Both the position numbers and the translations under genes were made by a program. From the NCBI RefSeq assembly GCF_003160695.1, contig NZ_QGDD01000001.1, forward strand, positions 434,001-498,000: a DNA stretch of 64,000 nucleotides, written 5' to 3'. Shown piece after piece: positions 36,940 through 44,893 of this stretch (position 1 is its first letter; every line of letters starts with the position of its first letter). The DNA is from Nocardioides silvaticus. GTDB lineage: Bacteria; Actinomycetota; Actinomycetes; Propionibacteriales; Nocardioidaceae. The notes under the pieces are model-generated. The model did no database searches. It had not been told where the DNA came from and saw only the letters and a program-made list of their open reading frames with translations.

Positions 36940-38007
36940 TCAGAGCCGCTCCGGGATCTTCGCCTCGAGCCGGCTGAACACCAGCTGACCGATCGCGAGC
37001 AGGACGAGCCCGGCGCCGGTCATGGCCAGGCCCCAGATCAGCAGGTCGGGTGGGAGGTCGGTCTTCGCGACCTCGTCGGGGTGCGGGGTCGAACCGACCC
37101 AGAAGGCCCGCTGGACGAGCAGGACGCAGTCCGCGAGCGGGTTGAACAGGTAGTAGCTGGCCGCCGCGCCGAACCGGTCGTCGACGAAGCTGAACGGGTA
37201 GATCATCGGGACGCTGAACCGGATGAACATCTGGATGATGCTCACCAGGCTGCTGAAGTCGCGGAAGAACACGTTGGCCGCGCTGAAGAGCAGCGCGCCG
37301 GCGGTGCCGAGCAGCATCGCGATGAGAAGGCCGAGCAGCAGCGCGACCATCCCGACGAAGTCCGGGGTCCAGCCGTAGGCCAGGCAGGCGATCGTCAGGA
37401 TCACCAGCTGCGGGAACACGTGGAACAGCGAGACCAGCATCGACGCCACCGGGAACATCTCCCGTGGCATCGGCAGCTTCACGACGATCGACTTGTTGCG
37501 CACGATCGACCGGGTACCGGCGCCGAAGGTCTCGGTGAAGAAGTGCACGACGACCAGCCCGCAGAAGATGTGGACGCCGAAGTTCGGCACGTTGTCGTGC
37601 AGCCCGAGGATCGTCCCGATCACGAACCAGTAGACGAAGAACTGGCACAGCGGCCCGATGTAGGACCACAGCAGCCCGAGGAACGAGCCCTGGTAGCGCG
37701 CGCTCAGCTCGCGCTTGACCAGCAGCTTGAGCAGGTAGCGCTTCTTGAAGACGGCGTGCAGGCCGTTGCCGGCCGTCGGCGGGGTCAGCGGTACGCCGGA
37801 AAGGTCCCGGTGCGCCGCGACGGCGACCGGCTCCGCGGCGACCGCCGGCCGCTCCACGGTCGGGTAGTCCTCGGCGGGCGCAGGAGCAGGAGCAGGAGCA
37901 GGCGCAGGCGCGGCGACCGTCGGTGGCGCCTCCGGGGAAGCCCGACGGTCGCGGCTGCGTCCTCCTGCGTGCCGACCAGCCGCGCGACGCCGACCGCCCA
38001 GCCTCAT
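36940..38007 (-). CDS. wzm: Polysaccharide ABC exporter permease (Wzm-like)
   Basis: A 355-residue ABC-2 permease with six membrane helices after residue 110 (LLVKRELSARYQGSFLGLLWSY opens the domain; RDFSSLVSIIQMFIRFSVPMIYP lies in the core). The first 85 residues are an arginine-rich stretch followed by a proline-alanine repeat (APAPAPAPAP), absent from typical Wzm and probably cytoplasmic; a shorter start is possible. It is 7 bases downstream of glfT2 and coupled to wzt. Confidence 0.92.
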   Translation of the reverse strand: MRLGGRRRAAGRHAGGRSRDRRASPEAPPTVAAPAPAPAPAPAPAEDYPTVERPAVAAEPVAVAAHRDLSGVPLTPPTAGNGLHAVFKKRYLLKLLVKRELSARYQGSFLGLLWSYIGPLCQFFVYWFVIGTILGLHDNVPNFGVHIFCGLVVVHFFTETFGAGTRSIVRNKSIVVKLPMPREMFPVASMLVSLFHVFPQLVILTIACLAYGWTPDFVGMVALLLGLLIAMLLGTAGALLFSAANVFFRDFSSLVSIIQMFIRFSVPMIYPFSFVDDRFGAAASYYLFNPLADCVLLVQRAFWVGSTPHPDEVAKTDLPPDLLIWGLAMTGAGLVLLAIGQLVFSRLEAKIPERL

Positions 38008-38014
38008 CCCGCGA

Positions 38015-40057
38015 TCATTCGTCGTCGAGGCCTTCGAAGGTCAGCTTCCAACGCTCCGGCGAGGTGAGCTCGGGCAGGGCGGAGCGCCAGCGCTCGGCCA
38101 GCTCGTCCCACTCCTTGTAGAGCTGGGCGTGCATCTTCAGCGACCGGCGCAGCTGGTCCCGGAACTGGCCGGGATCACGGCGGTACCACGAGGCCGCGAC
38201 GCCGTCTGCCGACGACACGATCGCGGAGTCGAAGTGGGCCAGCCGGTACCAGCGCTGGTCGACGTGCGGCACGATCCCCTCGGGGTGCTCGCCGGCGAGG
38301 TCGCGGGTCGGCAGGGCCTGGCGCACCAGACCGGTCGCCGCCATCTTCGCCTTGCCGATGGTCGTGCTGGGGACGGGGATGCCCTTGCCGCGCTTCTCGA
38401 GCTTCTTCCGGCGCGGGGCCGGGAAGGCGTCGAGCTCCGGCTCGGACTTGCCGTCGTCGTAGTCGTCGCGCAGCGCGCGGACCTCCTGCAGCCGGTGCAG
38501 GATGTCGTGGTGCATGCGGTCCGGGCCGTCGAGCACGTCCTGCAGCGCGAGCAGGATGGTCTCGCCGGTGCCGTACTGCATCGACATCAGCCGCTTGACG
38601 TGGTTCTCGAGGCTCTCGCGGACCAGCTTGCCGCCGTGCGGGTACGGCGAGTGCAGGAGGCCGGACACGAGCCGGTTGCGCTCGTGGAAGTAGGCCTGCC
38701 AGTCGAGCGTGTCGTCCTTCTCGGTCCACGGCACGTGCCAGACGGCGACACCGGGGAGGGTGACGGTCGGGTAGCCGTGGGCGCCGGCACGGAGACCGAA
38801 CTCGGCGTCGTCCCACTTGATGAACATCGGCAGCGACAGGCCGATCTCGCGGATCACCTGGGTGGGGATGAGGCACATCCACCAGCCGTTGTAGTCCACG
38901 TCGATCCGGCGGTGCATCCAGCTGGTCTGGCGCAGCGACTTCTTGGAGAAGTCGTGGCCGTGGACGCTCGGCGCCACCGGTCCCCAGAACCAGCGGTACT
39001 TCGCGATCGCCTCGCCGTAGGCGTGCATGACCGAGCGGTCGTAGAGGCTGAACATCTGGCCACCGACGAGCGAGGGCGTCTTGACCAGGTCGGCGAACGC
39101 GACGGCCCGGATGATGCCCTCGAGCTCGCAGACGACGTCGTCGTCGAGCAGCAGCACGTAGTCGGAGGCGCCCATCGAGATCGCCTCGTTCATCGCCCGG
39201 GAGAAGCCGCCCGACCCGCCGAGGTTGGGCTGCTCGATGATCCGCAGCTTGTTGCCGAGACCGGCCGCGGCCGCCTCGTAGCCCGGGTCGTCGACGACCT
39301 TGTTGGTGCCCTGGTCGACCACGACGATCTCGTCGATGATGTCGAGCACCGCAGGGTTGGACGCCAGGTTGACCAGCTGCGGGACGCAGAAGTCCGGCCG
39401 GTTGAACGTCGTGATGCCGATCGTGATCCGGCCGCTGCGCACCTTGTCGGTCTCGAAGCCCCAGTGGGCGTCCTCGAGCACGAACTCGCCGTGGCCGCCC
39501 TCGAGGTCGAACCAGTACCAGCCGCCGTCGATGAACGGCTTGAGCGGCAGGTCGAAGGTGAGGGTGGTCGGCTCCTCGCTGTCGATGCGCGAGGAGTCGG
39601 CACGGACGACGTGGCCCTTGGCCGTCGACCGGTAGACGATGACCGACCCGTGGCCGCGCACCCGCGCGGTGAGCCGGACGGTGCCGAACTCGGTCCACCG
39701 GCGCCAGTAGCTGGCGGGGAACGCGTTGAAGTAGGTGCCGAGCGTCACCCGCCGGTGCGGGTCGACCGCCACACCGGCGCCGTCGGTGATCCGGCCGAAG
39801 CCGGACATGCCGGGCGCGCCGCCCTCGGAGGACGAGGAGTCGTCATCGTCGTCGTCCGCGTCCTTGGCGTCGGTCGGCTCGTAGTCGCCACCGGACTGGC
39901 GCGACATCGAGTCACCGCCCGAGGAGAAGCTGGTGATCCCGCTGACGTAGAGCGACTGGACGTCGAGCTCCTGGTCAGCCGGGAGGACCAGCCGTTGCAC
40001 GACCCGGAATCCGTCCTCGACGGACGACGGGGAGGCGGCAGTGGCGGCTTCGCTCAC
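38015..40057 (-). CDS. glfT2: Galactofuranosyltransferase GlfT2-like
   Basis: A 680-residue bifunctional-type galactofuranosyltransferase that would extend the galactan from UDP-galactofuranose. It has the N-terminal beta-barrel, a GT-A domain (IGITTFNRPDFC, LLLDDDVV with the metal DDD near residues 303-305, WDDAEFGLR, HVPWTEKDDTLDWQAYFHERNRL with the catalytic-region residues) and the C-terminal helical domain. An acidic low-complexity segment (about residues 48-86, with six consecutive Asp and four Ser) is inserted in the barrel and has no counterpart in the mycobacterial enzyme as I know it. First gene of the export operon; GTG start with AAGGA upstream. Confidence 0.92.
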   Translation of the reverse strand: MSEAATAASPSSVEDGFRVVQRLVLPADQELDVQSLYVSGITSFSSGGDSMSRQSGGDYEPTDAKDADDDDDDSSSSEGGAPGMSGFGRITDGAGVAVDPHRRVTLGTYFNAFPASYWRRWTEFGTVRLTARVRGHGSVIVYRSTAKGHVVRADSSRIDSEEPTTLTFDLPLKPFIDGGWYWFDLEGGHGEFVLEDAHWGFETDKVRSGRITIGITTFNRPDFCVPQLVNLASNPAVLDIIDEIVVVDQGTNKVVDDPGYEAAAAGLGNKLRIIEQPNLGGSGGFSRAMNEAISMGASDYVLLLDDDVVCELEGIIRAVAFADLVKTPSLVGGQMFSLYDRSVMHAYGEAIAKYRWFWGPVAPSVHGHDFSKKSLRQTSWMHRRIDVDYNGWWMCLIPTQVIREIGLSLPMFIKWDDAEFGLRAGAHGYPTVTLPGVAVWHVPWTEKDDTLDWQAYFHERNRLVSGLLHSPYPHGGKLVRESLENHVKRLMSMQYGTGETILLALQDVLDGPDRMHHDILHRLQEVRALRDDYDDGKSEPELDAFPAPRRKKLEKRGKGIPVPSTTIGKAKMAATGLVRQALPTRDLAGEHPEGIVPHVDQRWYRLAHFDSAIVSSADGVAASWYRRDPGQFRDQLRRSLKMHAQLYKEWDELAERWRSALPELTSPERWKLTFEGLDDE

Positions 40058-40099
40058 GTGGGCGTGTTCCTTCGTTCGACCTGCTGGGGGACGGAAGCC

Positions 40100-40105
40100 A
40101 AGGTA
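40100..40105 (-). promoter_or_regulatory. Extended -10 of the glfT2 operon
   Basis: TGATACCTT on the minus strand combines TGN with TACCTT. The predicted leader is about 36 bases. Confidence 0.45.
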
Positions 40106-40139
40106 TCAGCGGGGCACCGGAGGACCGCGAATCCTCTGC

Positions 40140-40145
40140 TAGCGT
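40140..40145 (+). promoter_or_regulatory. -10 box of leaderless sulfotransferase-like gene 1
   Basis: TAGCGT, 6 bases before the GTG at 40152. Confidence 0.55.
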
Positions 40146-40151
40146 GCGCCG

Positions 40152-41324
40152 GTGCCGAATGCGTCACAGCCCGGCTCCGGAGCCGCTCGGATCGTGCTCC
40201 ACATCGGGGCGATGAAGACCGGCACGACCTTCCTGCAACAGCTGTTGGCCGACCACCGCGCCCCGCTCGCAGAACAGGGCTTCCAGGTGCCGCGGGACCA
40301 AGCGCTCGCGCTGCGCGGCGTGCTCAACGGCAGCCCGGCCGCCGACGCCGCCACCCGGCGGGACCGCGTCGCGCACCGCTTCCTCCGCTCCCTCCAGGCG
40401 TACGACGGACGCGAGTCGGTCGTGTCCTGGGAGTTCCTCAGCTTCCTCGACCGCGCCGACGCCGGCCGCCTGATCGCGACGCTGGGCGGGTCCGCCGGCA
40501 CCGAGGTCGACGTCGTCCTCACGGTCCGCGACGCCGCCCGGACGATGCCGGCGCAGTGGCAGACCACCTGCCGCAACGGCAGCACCCTCCCCTGGCCACG
40601 CTTCGCCCGCGGCATCGGCGCCTGGCTGGACCAGGGTCGCGACAACCGGCCGGCGCGGCTGTTCCGGCGTACCCAGGACGTCGCGCAGATGCTCGACACC
40701 TGGACCGCCGTCGCGGGGACCGACCGGGTCCGCGTCGTGACCGTGCCCCGGTCCGGCGCCGACCCGCTGCTGCTCTGGCGCCGGTTCGCCGAGGCCGCCG
40801 GCATCGACGCGGGCGTCGTCGTCGCTCCGGACGTCCGGCGCAACCCCTCGCTCGGCCACCCGTCCTGCGAGCTGCTCCGCCGGGTCAACGAGGTGCTCGG
40901 CGACTCCCCTCCGGACGGCGCCGCCCGGGTGATCCGTGCCGTGGTCGCCCCCGACCTCGAGACCCGTTCCGGCGAGGAGCCGCCGGTGCGCCTCGACCGC
41001 CGCGGTCGCGACGTCGCGGCGGCCTGGAACAGACGGACCCGCACCGCGATCACCGAGTCCGGGGTCGCGGTGGTCGGCGACCTCGCCGACCTGCCTGACG
41101 AGGAGGCGGTGCCTGCCGAGGCGGCGCACCGCCCCCGACCCGGTGAGCTGCTCGCCGCGGCGGACACCGCGCGCGCCGGCCTGGTCGGCCTCGGCGCGAC
41201 GCCCGCGCCCCACCCCCCGGACACCGTCGAGGCGGCGGTCGACGAGCTGGCGGCGATGATCCGCGAGGTCTCCGGCGTCGACCTCACGGCTGCACGGAAG
41301 GCCCGGGGGCGCGGGCGCTCCTGA
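40152..41324 (+). CDS. Sulfotransferase-like protein 1
   Basis: A 390-residue protein with a sulfotransferase P-loop near the N-terminus, HIGAMKTGTTFLQ, whose lysine would bind the 5'-phosphosulfate of PAPS. A second typical element, VVLTVRDAARTMPAQWQ, matches the 3'-phosphate-binding Arg region. No signal peptide or membrane helix, so it is cytosolic. It is divergent from glfT2 and one of five paralogues in 12 kb. Family membership is clear, but sulfate transfer is not proven and the acceptor is unknown. Confidence 0.8.
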   Translation: MPNASQPGSGAARIVLHIGAMKTGTTFLQQLLADHRAPLAEQGFQVPRDQALALRGVLNGSPAADAATRRDRVAHRFLRSLQAYDGRESVVSWEFLSFLDRADAGRLIATLGGSAGTEVDVVLTVRDAARTMPAQWQTTCRNGSTLPWPRFARGIGAWLDQGRDNRPARLFRRTQDVAQMLDTWTAVAGTDRVRVVTVPRSGADPLLLWRRFAEAAGIDAGVVVAPDVRRNPSLGHPSCELLRRVNEVLGDSPPDGAARVIRAVVAPDLETRSGEEPPVRLDRRGRDVAAAWNRRTRTAITESGVAVVGDLADLPDEEAVPAEAAHRPRPGELLAAADTARAGLVGLGATPAPHPPDTVEAAVDELAAMIREVSGVDLTAARKARGRGRS

Positions 41325-41353
41325 GCAGCGGAAGGCCGCCGCGGGGGCCTTGG

Positions 41354-41359
41354 TAATCT
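41354..41359 (+). promoter_or_regulatory. -10 box of leaderless sulfotransferase-like gene 2
   Basis: TAATCT, 7 bases before the ATG at 41367. Confidence 0.55.
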
Positions 41360-41366
41360 CCGCCGC

Positions 41367-42794
41367 ATGGCGTTGCGAGGGCTGGACCGACGCGACCGGC
41401 CCGCACCCGTCTACCTCCACATCGGAGGCCCGAGCACCGGCACGACGTACCTCCAGAAGCTGATGGCCGCCAACGGCGACACGCTCGCGGAGGCCGGCTT
41501 CCTGCTGCCGGGACAGACCTGGCGCGACGTCGTGCTCGCGACCCACGACGCGCTCAGCTTCGGCCGCCCGGAGGCGATCGGCCGTACCGACCTCACCCGC
41601 GCCGCAGGGGGCCGGTGGGACGACCTCGCCGCCGAGATGACCGCCCACCGCGGCCGGGCGACGGTCCTGTCGATGGAATTCCTCTGCTGGGCCAAGCCCG
41701 CCGCCGCCGAGCGGATCGTCGCCTCGCTCGGCGACGCCGAGGTCCACGTCGTGCTGACCGTGCGCGACACCGCCGCCGTGCTGCGGTCGCAGTGGCAGAC
41801 CAACTGCCGCAACGGCGCCGAGGTCCCGCTGCGGCGGATGATCTGGGGTCTGCGGCAGGTCGTCGAGCGGGAGGACCCGCGCAGCCGCCCCGAACGGATG
41901 ATCGACCGGGCCATGGGCGTCCCACGGATGCTCGACACGTGGGTGCCGCTCGTCGGGGCGGACCGGGTGCACGTGGTCACCGTCCCGCTCCGCAGCGACG
42001 ACCCGGACCTCCTGTGGAAGCGGTTCGCCGGCGTGGTCGGCATCGACCCCGCGCAGTGCCGTGAGCGCGCGGTCGAGAGCAACGCCTCCCTCGGCCTGCC
42101 CTCGAGCGAGCTGATGCGGCTGCTCAACATCGAGCTCGGCGAGGTGACCCGCACCGAGTACCTCCGCACGATGAAGGCGCTCCTCGCCCGCGACATCCTC
42201 GGCGAGCGCGCCGCCCAGGAGCGCAAGGTCACGCTCAATCGCGCGGGCCGCAACCTCTCGGCGCGCTGGAACGACCGGATCCGCGGGGCGGTCACGGCCG
42301 GCGGGGTCGACCTGGTCGGCAGCGTCGAGGACCTGCCCGTCGGGAAGGTCGGCAAGGACGTCTCCACCGAGCTGCCCTCCCCCACCGACGAGGAGCTGCT
42401 CCTCGCCGCGGGCTGGGCGCGCACCGGGCTCGTCGACGCGATCTCGTCCCTGGAGGAGCGGGTCGCCCGGCTGCAGGGCGACGCGGACGACCCCGACGGC
42501 CCGGACGGCCCGGACGGCCCGGACGACCCGGACGACAAGTCGTACGACGACGCGCGCGACTCCGAGGACCCGAGCGGCTCCGAGAGCGGCGACGAGAGCG
42601 GCGACGAGGACGGCGTCGACGACGACCCTGAGGACGCCGGGCTCGACCGCCGGGCGATGCTCGAGCGTCAGCTCAAGGACCGCTCGCCGGAGGTCGGGCG
42701 CGCGCTGACGGAGATCGTCGGACTGGTGCGGCAGGCGATGCCGCTGGGTGCCGAGCTCGCGCGGCTCAGGAGCCGGTCGGGCGCAGCCGGCTGA
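41367..42794 (+). CDS. Sulfotransferase-like protein 2, P-loop lysine lost
   Basis: A 475-residue paralogue of protein 1. The P-loop reads HIGGPSTGTTYLQ: the PAPS-binding lysine found in the other four is serine. The VVLTVRDTAAVLRSQWQ element is kept. After about residue 370 comes a highly acidic, repetitive stretch (DGPDGPDGPDDPDD, then SGDESGDEDG) before a short helical end. It may be an inactive, regulatory or re-purposed paralogue. The gene ends overlapping the convergent dehydrogenase gene by 29 bases. Confidence 0.78.
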   Translation: MALRGLDRRDRPAPVYLHIGGPSTGTTYLQKLMAANGDTLAEAGFLLPGQTWRDVVLATHDALSFGRPEAIGRTDLTRAAGGRWDDLAAEMTAHRGRATVLSMEFLCWAKPAAAERIVASLGDAEVHVVLTVRDTAAVLRSQWQTNCRNGAEVPLRRMIWGLRQVVEREDPRSRPERMIDRAMGVPRMLDTWVPLVGADRVHVVTVPLRSDDPDLLWKRFAGVVGIDPAQCRERAVESNASLGLPSSELMRLLNIELGEVTRTEYLRTMKALLARDILGERAAQERKVTLNRAGRNLSARWNDRIRGAVTAGGVDLVGSVEDLPVGKVGKDVSTELPSPTDEELLLAAGWARTGLVDAISSLEERVARLQGDADDPDGPDGPDGPDDPDDKSYDDARDSEDPSGSESGDESGDEDGVDDDPEDAGLDRRAMLERQLKDRSPEVGRALTEIVGLVRQAMPLGAELARLRSRSGAAG

Positions 42795-43830
42795 CGAACG
42801 CCGCCACCCGCTCCCGGACCTCGTCCTCGGAGAGCGCGAGGTGCTCGAGGATCGTGTAGCGGTCCGGCCGCGTGGACGGGGCCGCCAGCACGGCGGTCAC
42901 GAACTGCTCCTCGGTCAGCCCGATCTGGTCGGGCCGGGTCGCGAGACCGTGCCGGGCCAGGGCGGCGGCGATCTGGGTGAACCGCACGTCGTCGCCGCGG
43001 AGGAAGGTCGCGAAGAGGGCGCCGAGCCCGGCGAGCTCGCCGTGGTTGGAGACGTTGTAGATCTGGTCGATCGCGTGGACGATCTCGTGGCAGGCGCCGC
43101 TGCACGGCCGCGACGTGCCGGCGACCGACATCGCCATGCCCGAGAGCACCAGGGCCTCGGCGAGCGCGATGAGGAACTCGTCGTCCTCGATCGTGTCGGT
43201 GCGGTGCAGGATCGCCTCGGCCGCCGTGCGGGCGAAGGCCAGCGCGAGGCCGTCGACCGCCTCGCCGCGCTCGCGCTGGGCGAGCAGCCAGTCCTCGATG
43301 GCCGACAGGTTGCTGATCGCGTCGCCGATGCCGCCGCGCACCATCTCGGGCGGCGCGTTGCGGACGTAGTCGAGGTCGACGACCACCGCGAGCGGCAGTG
43401 CTACGCCGTACGACCCCTTGCCGTGCTGGTGCTCCAGCGACGCCACGGGGGAGCAGATGCCGTCGTGGGCGAGGTTGGTCGCGACGGCGACCATCGGCAG
43501 CGCGGCCCGGGTGGCGGCGTACTTGGCCACGTCGATGGTCTTACCGCCGCCGATCGCGACGACCGCGTCGTAGCCCTGTTGGCCGAGCGCCTCCTGGAGC
43601 GCGCCCGCCGAGGCGAGGTTGGCCTCCCACACGTCGAACATCGTCGCGTTGGGCAGCGTCGGCTTGATCCGCTCCCAGATCTCCTGGCCGTGGCCGGTGC
43701 CGACCGCGACCATGACCGTGCCGCCGCTGGTGATCGCCCGCTCGTGGAGGAGCGCAGCGAGGTTGTCGACGGCGCCCGCCCGGATGTCGAGGTGGAGCGG
43801 GCTCGCCAGCATCCGCGCTAGTAGCGGCAT
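42766..43830 (-). CDS. sn-glycerol-1-phosphate dehydrogenase-like enzyme
   Basis: A 354-residue zinc/iron-type alcohol dehydrogenase of the glycerol-1-phosphate dehydrogenase (EgsA/AraM) branch. The NAD(P) site reads AIGGGKTIDVAKYAA; putative metal ligands are Asp in AHDGICSP and His in CHEIVHAID and SNHGELAG. It would reduce dihydroxyacetone phosphate to sn-glycerol-1-phosphate, the enantiomer rare in bacteria. The ATG has GGGAG at 5 bases and overlaps the upstream nucleotidyltransferase by 13 bases; ATG 43812 is the alternative. A related phosphonoacetaldehyde-type reductase is the main other reading. Confidence 0.82.
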   Translation of the reverse strand: MPLLARMLASPLHLDIRAGAVDNLAALLHERAITSGGTVMVAVGTGHGQEIWERIKPTLPNATMFDVWEANLASAGALQEALGQQGYDAVVAIGGGKTIDVAKYAATRAALPMVAVATNLAHDGICSPVASLEHQHGKGSYGVALPLAVVVDLDYVRNAPPEMVRGGIGDAISNLSAIEDWLLAQRERGEAVDGLALAFARTAAEAILHRTDTIEDDEFLIALAEALVLSGMAMSVAGTSRPCSGACHEIVHAIDQIYNVSNHGELAGLGALFATFLRGDDVRFTQIAAALARHGLATRPDQIGLTEEQFVTAVLAAPSTRPDRYTILEHLALSEDEVRERVAAFVSRLRPTGS

Positions 43831-44570
43831 GCGATCTCCCTGGCCTTGGCCAGGTCCTCGTGGTTGTCGACCTCGACCCAGGAGGTGTCAGCGGGCAGCG
43901 GGGCGATGTCGATGCGCTCCCCGCGGTTCACCATCTCCTGGTAGCCGTCCTCGTAGTAGAGGTCGGGGTCGCGCTCGAACGTGGCCTGCAGCGCGTCGGC
44001 GAGCCGGGGCACGGCGGCGGACTCGATGAGCGTGGCGCCGATGTACTCGCCGTACGCCGTCGCGGGGTCCATCAGCTTCGTGATCCGGGTCAGCGCGCGG
44101 TCCTCCGAGACCTGGATCTTCATCTCCTCCTCGGCGAGCTTCTTCTCGGCGTCGATCGCGAGCAGCACGTCGGGCCCGCGGTTGGCGAGCAGGGTCTCCT
44201 CGACCGCCACCGGGTGCACGGTGTCGCCGTTCACCATGAGCACGCCGTCCTTCATGTGGTCGCAGGCGAGCCACATCGAGTAGGCGTTGTTCCAGATCTC
44301 GGCCTTGTCGTTGTGGACGAGGGTGATCCGGACGCCGTACCGCTGCTCCAGCGCGGCCTGCCGCTCCTCGACCGCGCCGGCGGCGTAGCCGACCACGATC
44401 ACGACGTCGCGCAGGTCGACGGCCGCGAGGTTCCCGAGGGCGATGTCGAGGATGGTGTCCTCCCCGTCGCCGTCCGCGCGATCACGCACCGGCACCAGCG
44501 CCTTCGGCAGCGTGTCCGTGTACGGCCTGAGTCGCCGGCCCGCACCGGCGGCCAACACCATCCCGATCAA
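43818..44570 (-). CDS. Sugar/alcohol-phosphate nucleotidyltransferase (LicC-like)
   Basis: A 250-residue GT-A-fold nucleotidyltransferase. It opens MVLAAGAGRRLRPYTDTLPKALVPV and has EIWNNAYSMWLACD and LMVNGDTVHP, which recall LicC-type cytidylyltransferases that activate small alcohol phosphates. With the overlapping dehydrogenase, CDP-glycerol of the sn-1 series is the simplest predicted product; the nucleotide and substrate are inference. The TTG start has AAGGGGAG 4 bases upstream; the ATG three codons later is the alternative. A hairpin lies just upstream of the ribosome site. Confidence 0.8.
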   Translation of the reverse strand: MIGMVLAAGAGRRLRPYTDTLPKALVPVRDRADGDGEDTILDIALGNLAAVDLRDVVIVVGYAAGAVEERQAALEQRYGVRITLVHNDKAEIWNNAYSMWLACDHMKDGVLMVNGDTVHPVAVEETLLANRGPDVLLAIDAEKKLAEEEMKIQVSEDRALTRITKLMDPATAYGEYIGATLIESAAVPRLADALQATFERDPDLYYEDGYQEMVNRGERIDIAPLPADTSWVEVDNHEDLAKAREIACRY

Positions 44571-44588
44571 AGTTCTCCCCTTCGTGAC

Positions 44589-44608
44589 ACCCCCGCAGGT
44601 GCGGGGGT
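44589..44608 (-). promoter_or_regulatory. Hairpin in the leader of the nucleotidyltransferase gene
   Basis: ACCCCCGC-ACCT-GCGGGGGT on the minus strand, perfect 8-bp arms, 7 bases before the AGGGGAG ribosome site. Could attenuate the nucleotidyltransferase-dehydrogenase pair. Confidence 0.45.
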
Positions 44609-44624
44609 CGACAGCGCGCAAGGC

Positions 44625-44630
44625 TATCCT
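44625..44630 (+). promoter_or_regulatory. -10 box of leaderless small coiled-coil gene
   Basis: TATCCT, 7 bases before the ATG at 44638. Confidence 0.55.
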
Positions 44631-44637
44631 GCCGAGC

Positions 44638-44883
44638 ATGAACGACCGACTGCGTGGCGCCGGCCGCCGTCTCGGGCGAGTGGCGCCGGGGTCCACCCGT
44701 CAGGAGGTCGCCGACCTCCGCCAGCGCGTGTCCGAGCTCGAGGCGGAGGTGCAGGAGGCCCGGCGGCTCAACCGACGCGTGGCCGAGCTCCTCGACGTCG
44801 TCGAGGAGCTGCTGGTGCCGCTGACCCTGCGCGACGAGGAGAAGGTCAAGGCCTTCCTCGACGCGCACTCCGTCGCGCCCTGA
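44638..44883 (+). CDS. Small coiled-coil protein (DUF6752-like)
   Basis: An 81-residue soluble protein: basic first 20 residues, then a heptad-rich coiled coil (EVADLRQRVSELEAEVQEA), then LLDVVEELLVPLTLRDEEKVK. It resembles small proteins annotated DUF6752 in Nocardioides. Function unknown. It is the first gene of an operon with sulfotransferase-like gene 3 (10 bases downstream) and the LicD-methyltransferase, and might be a scaffold for them. Confidence 0.7.
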   Translation: MNDRLRGAGRRLGRVAPGSTRQEVADLRQRVSELEAEVQEARRLNRRVAELLDVVEELLVPLTLRDEEKVKAFLDAHSVAP

Positions 44884-44893
44884 TGGCCTGCTG

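Noticed and set aside
42766..44570. Phosphonate biosynthesis (phosphonoacetaldehyde reductase plus CMP-phosphonate synthase)
   Set aside because: No PEP mutase or phosphonopyruvate decarboxylase is in the window, and the dehydrogenase motifs fit glycerol-1-phosphate dehydrogenase better. It is kept only as a fallback.
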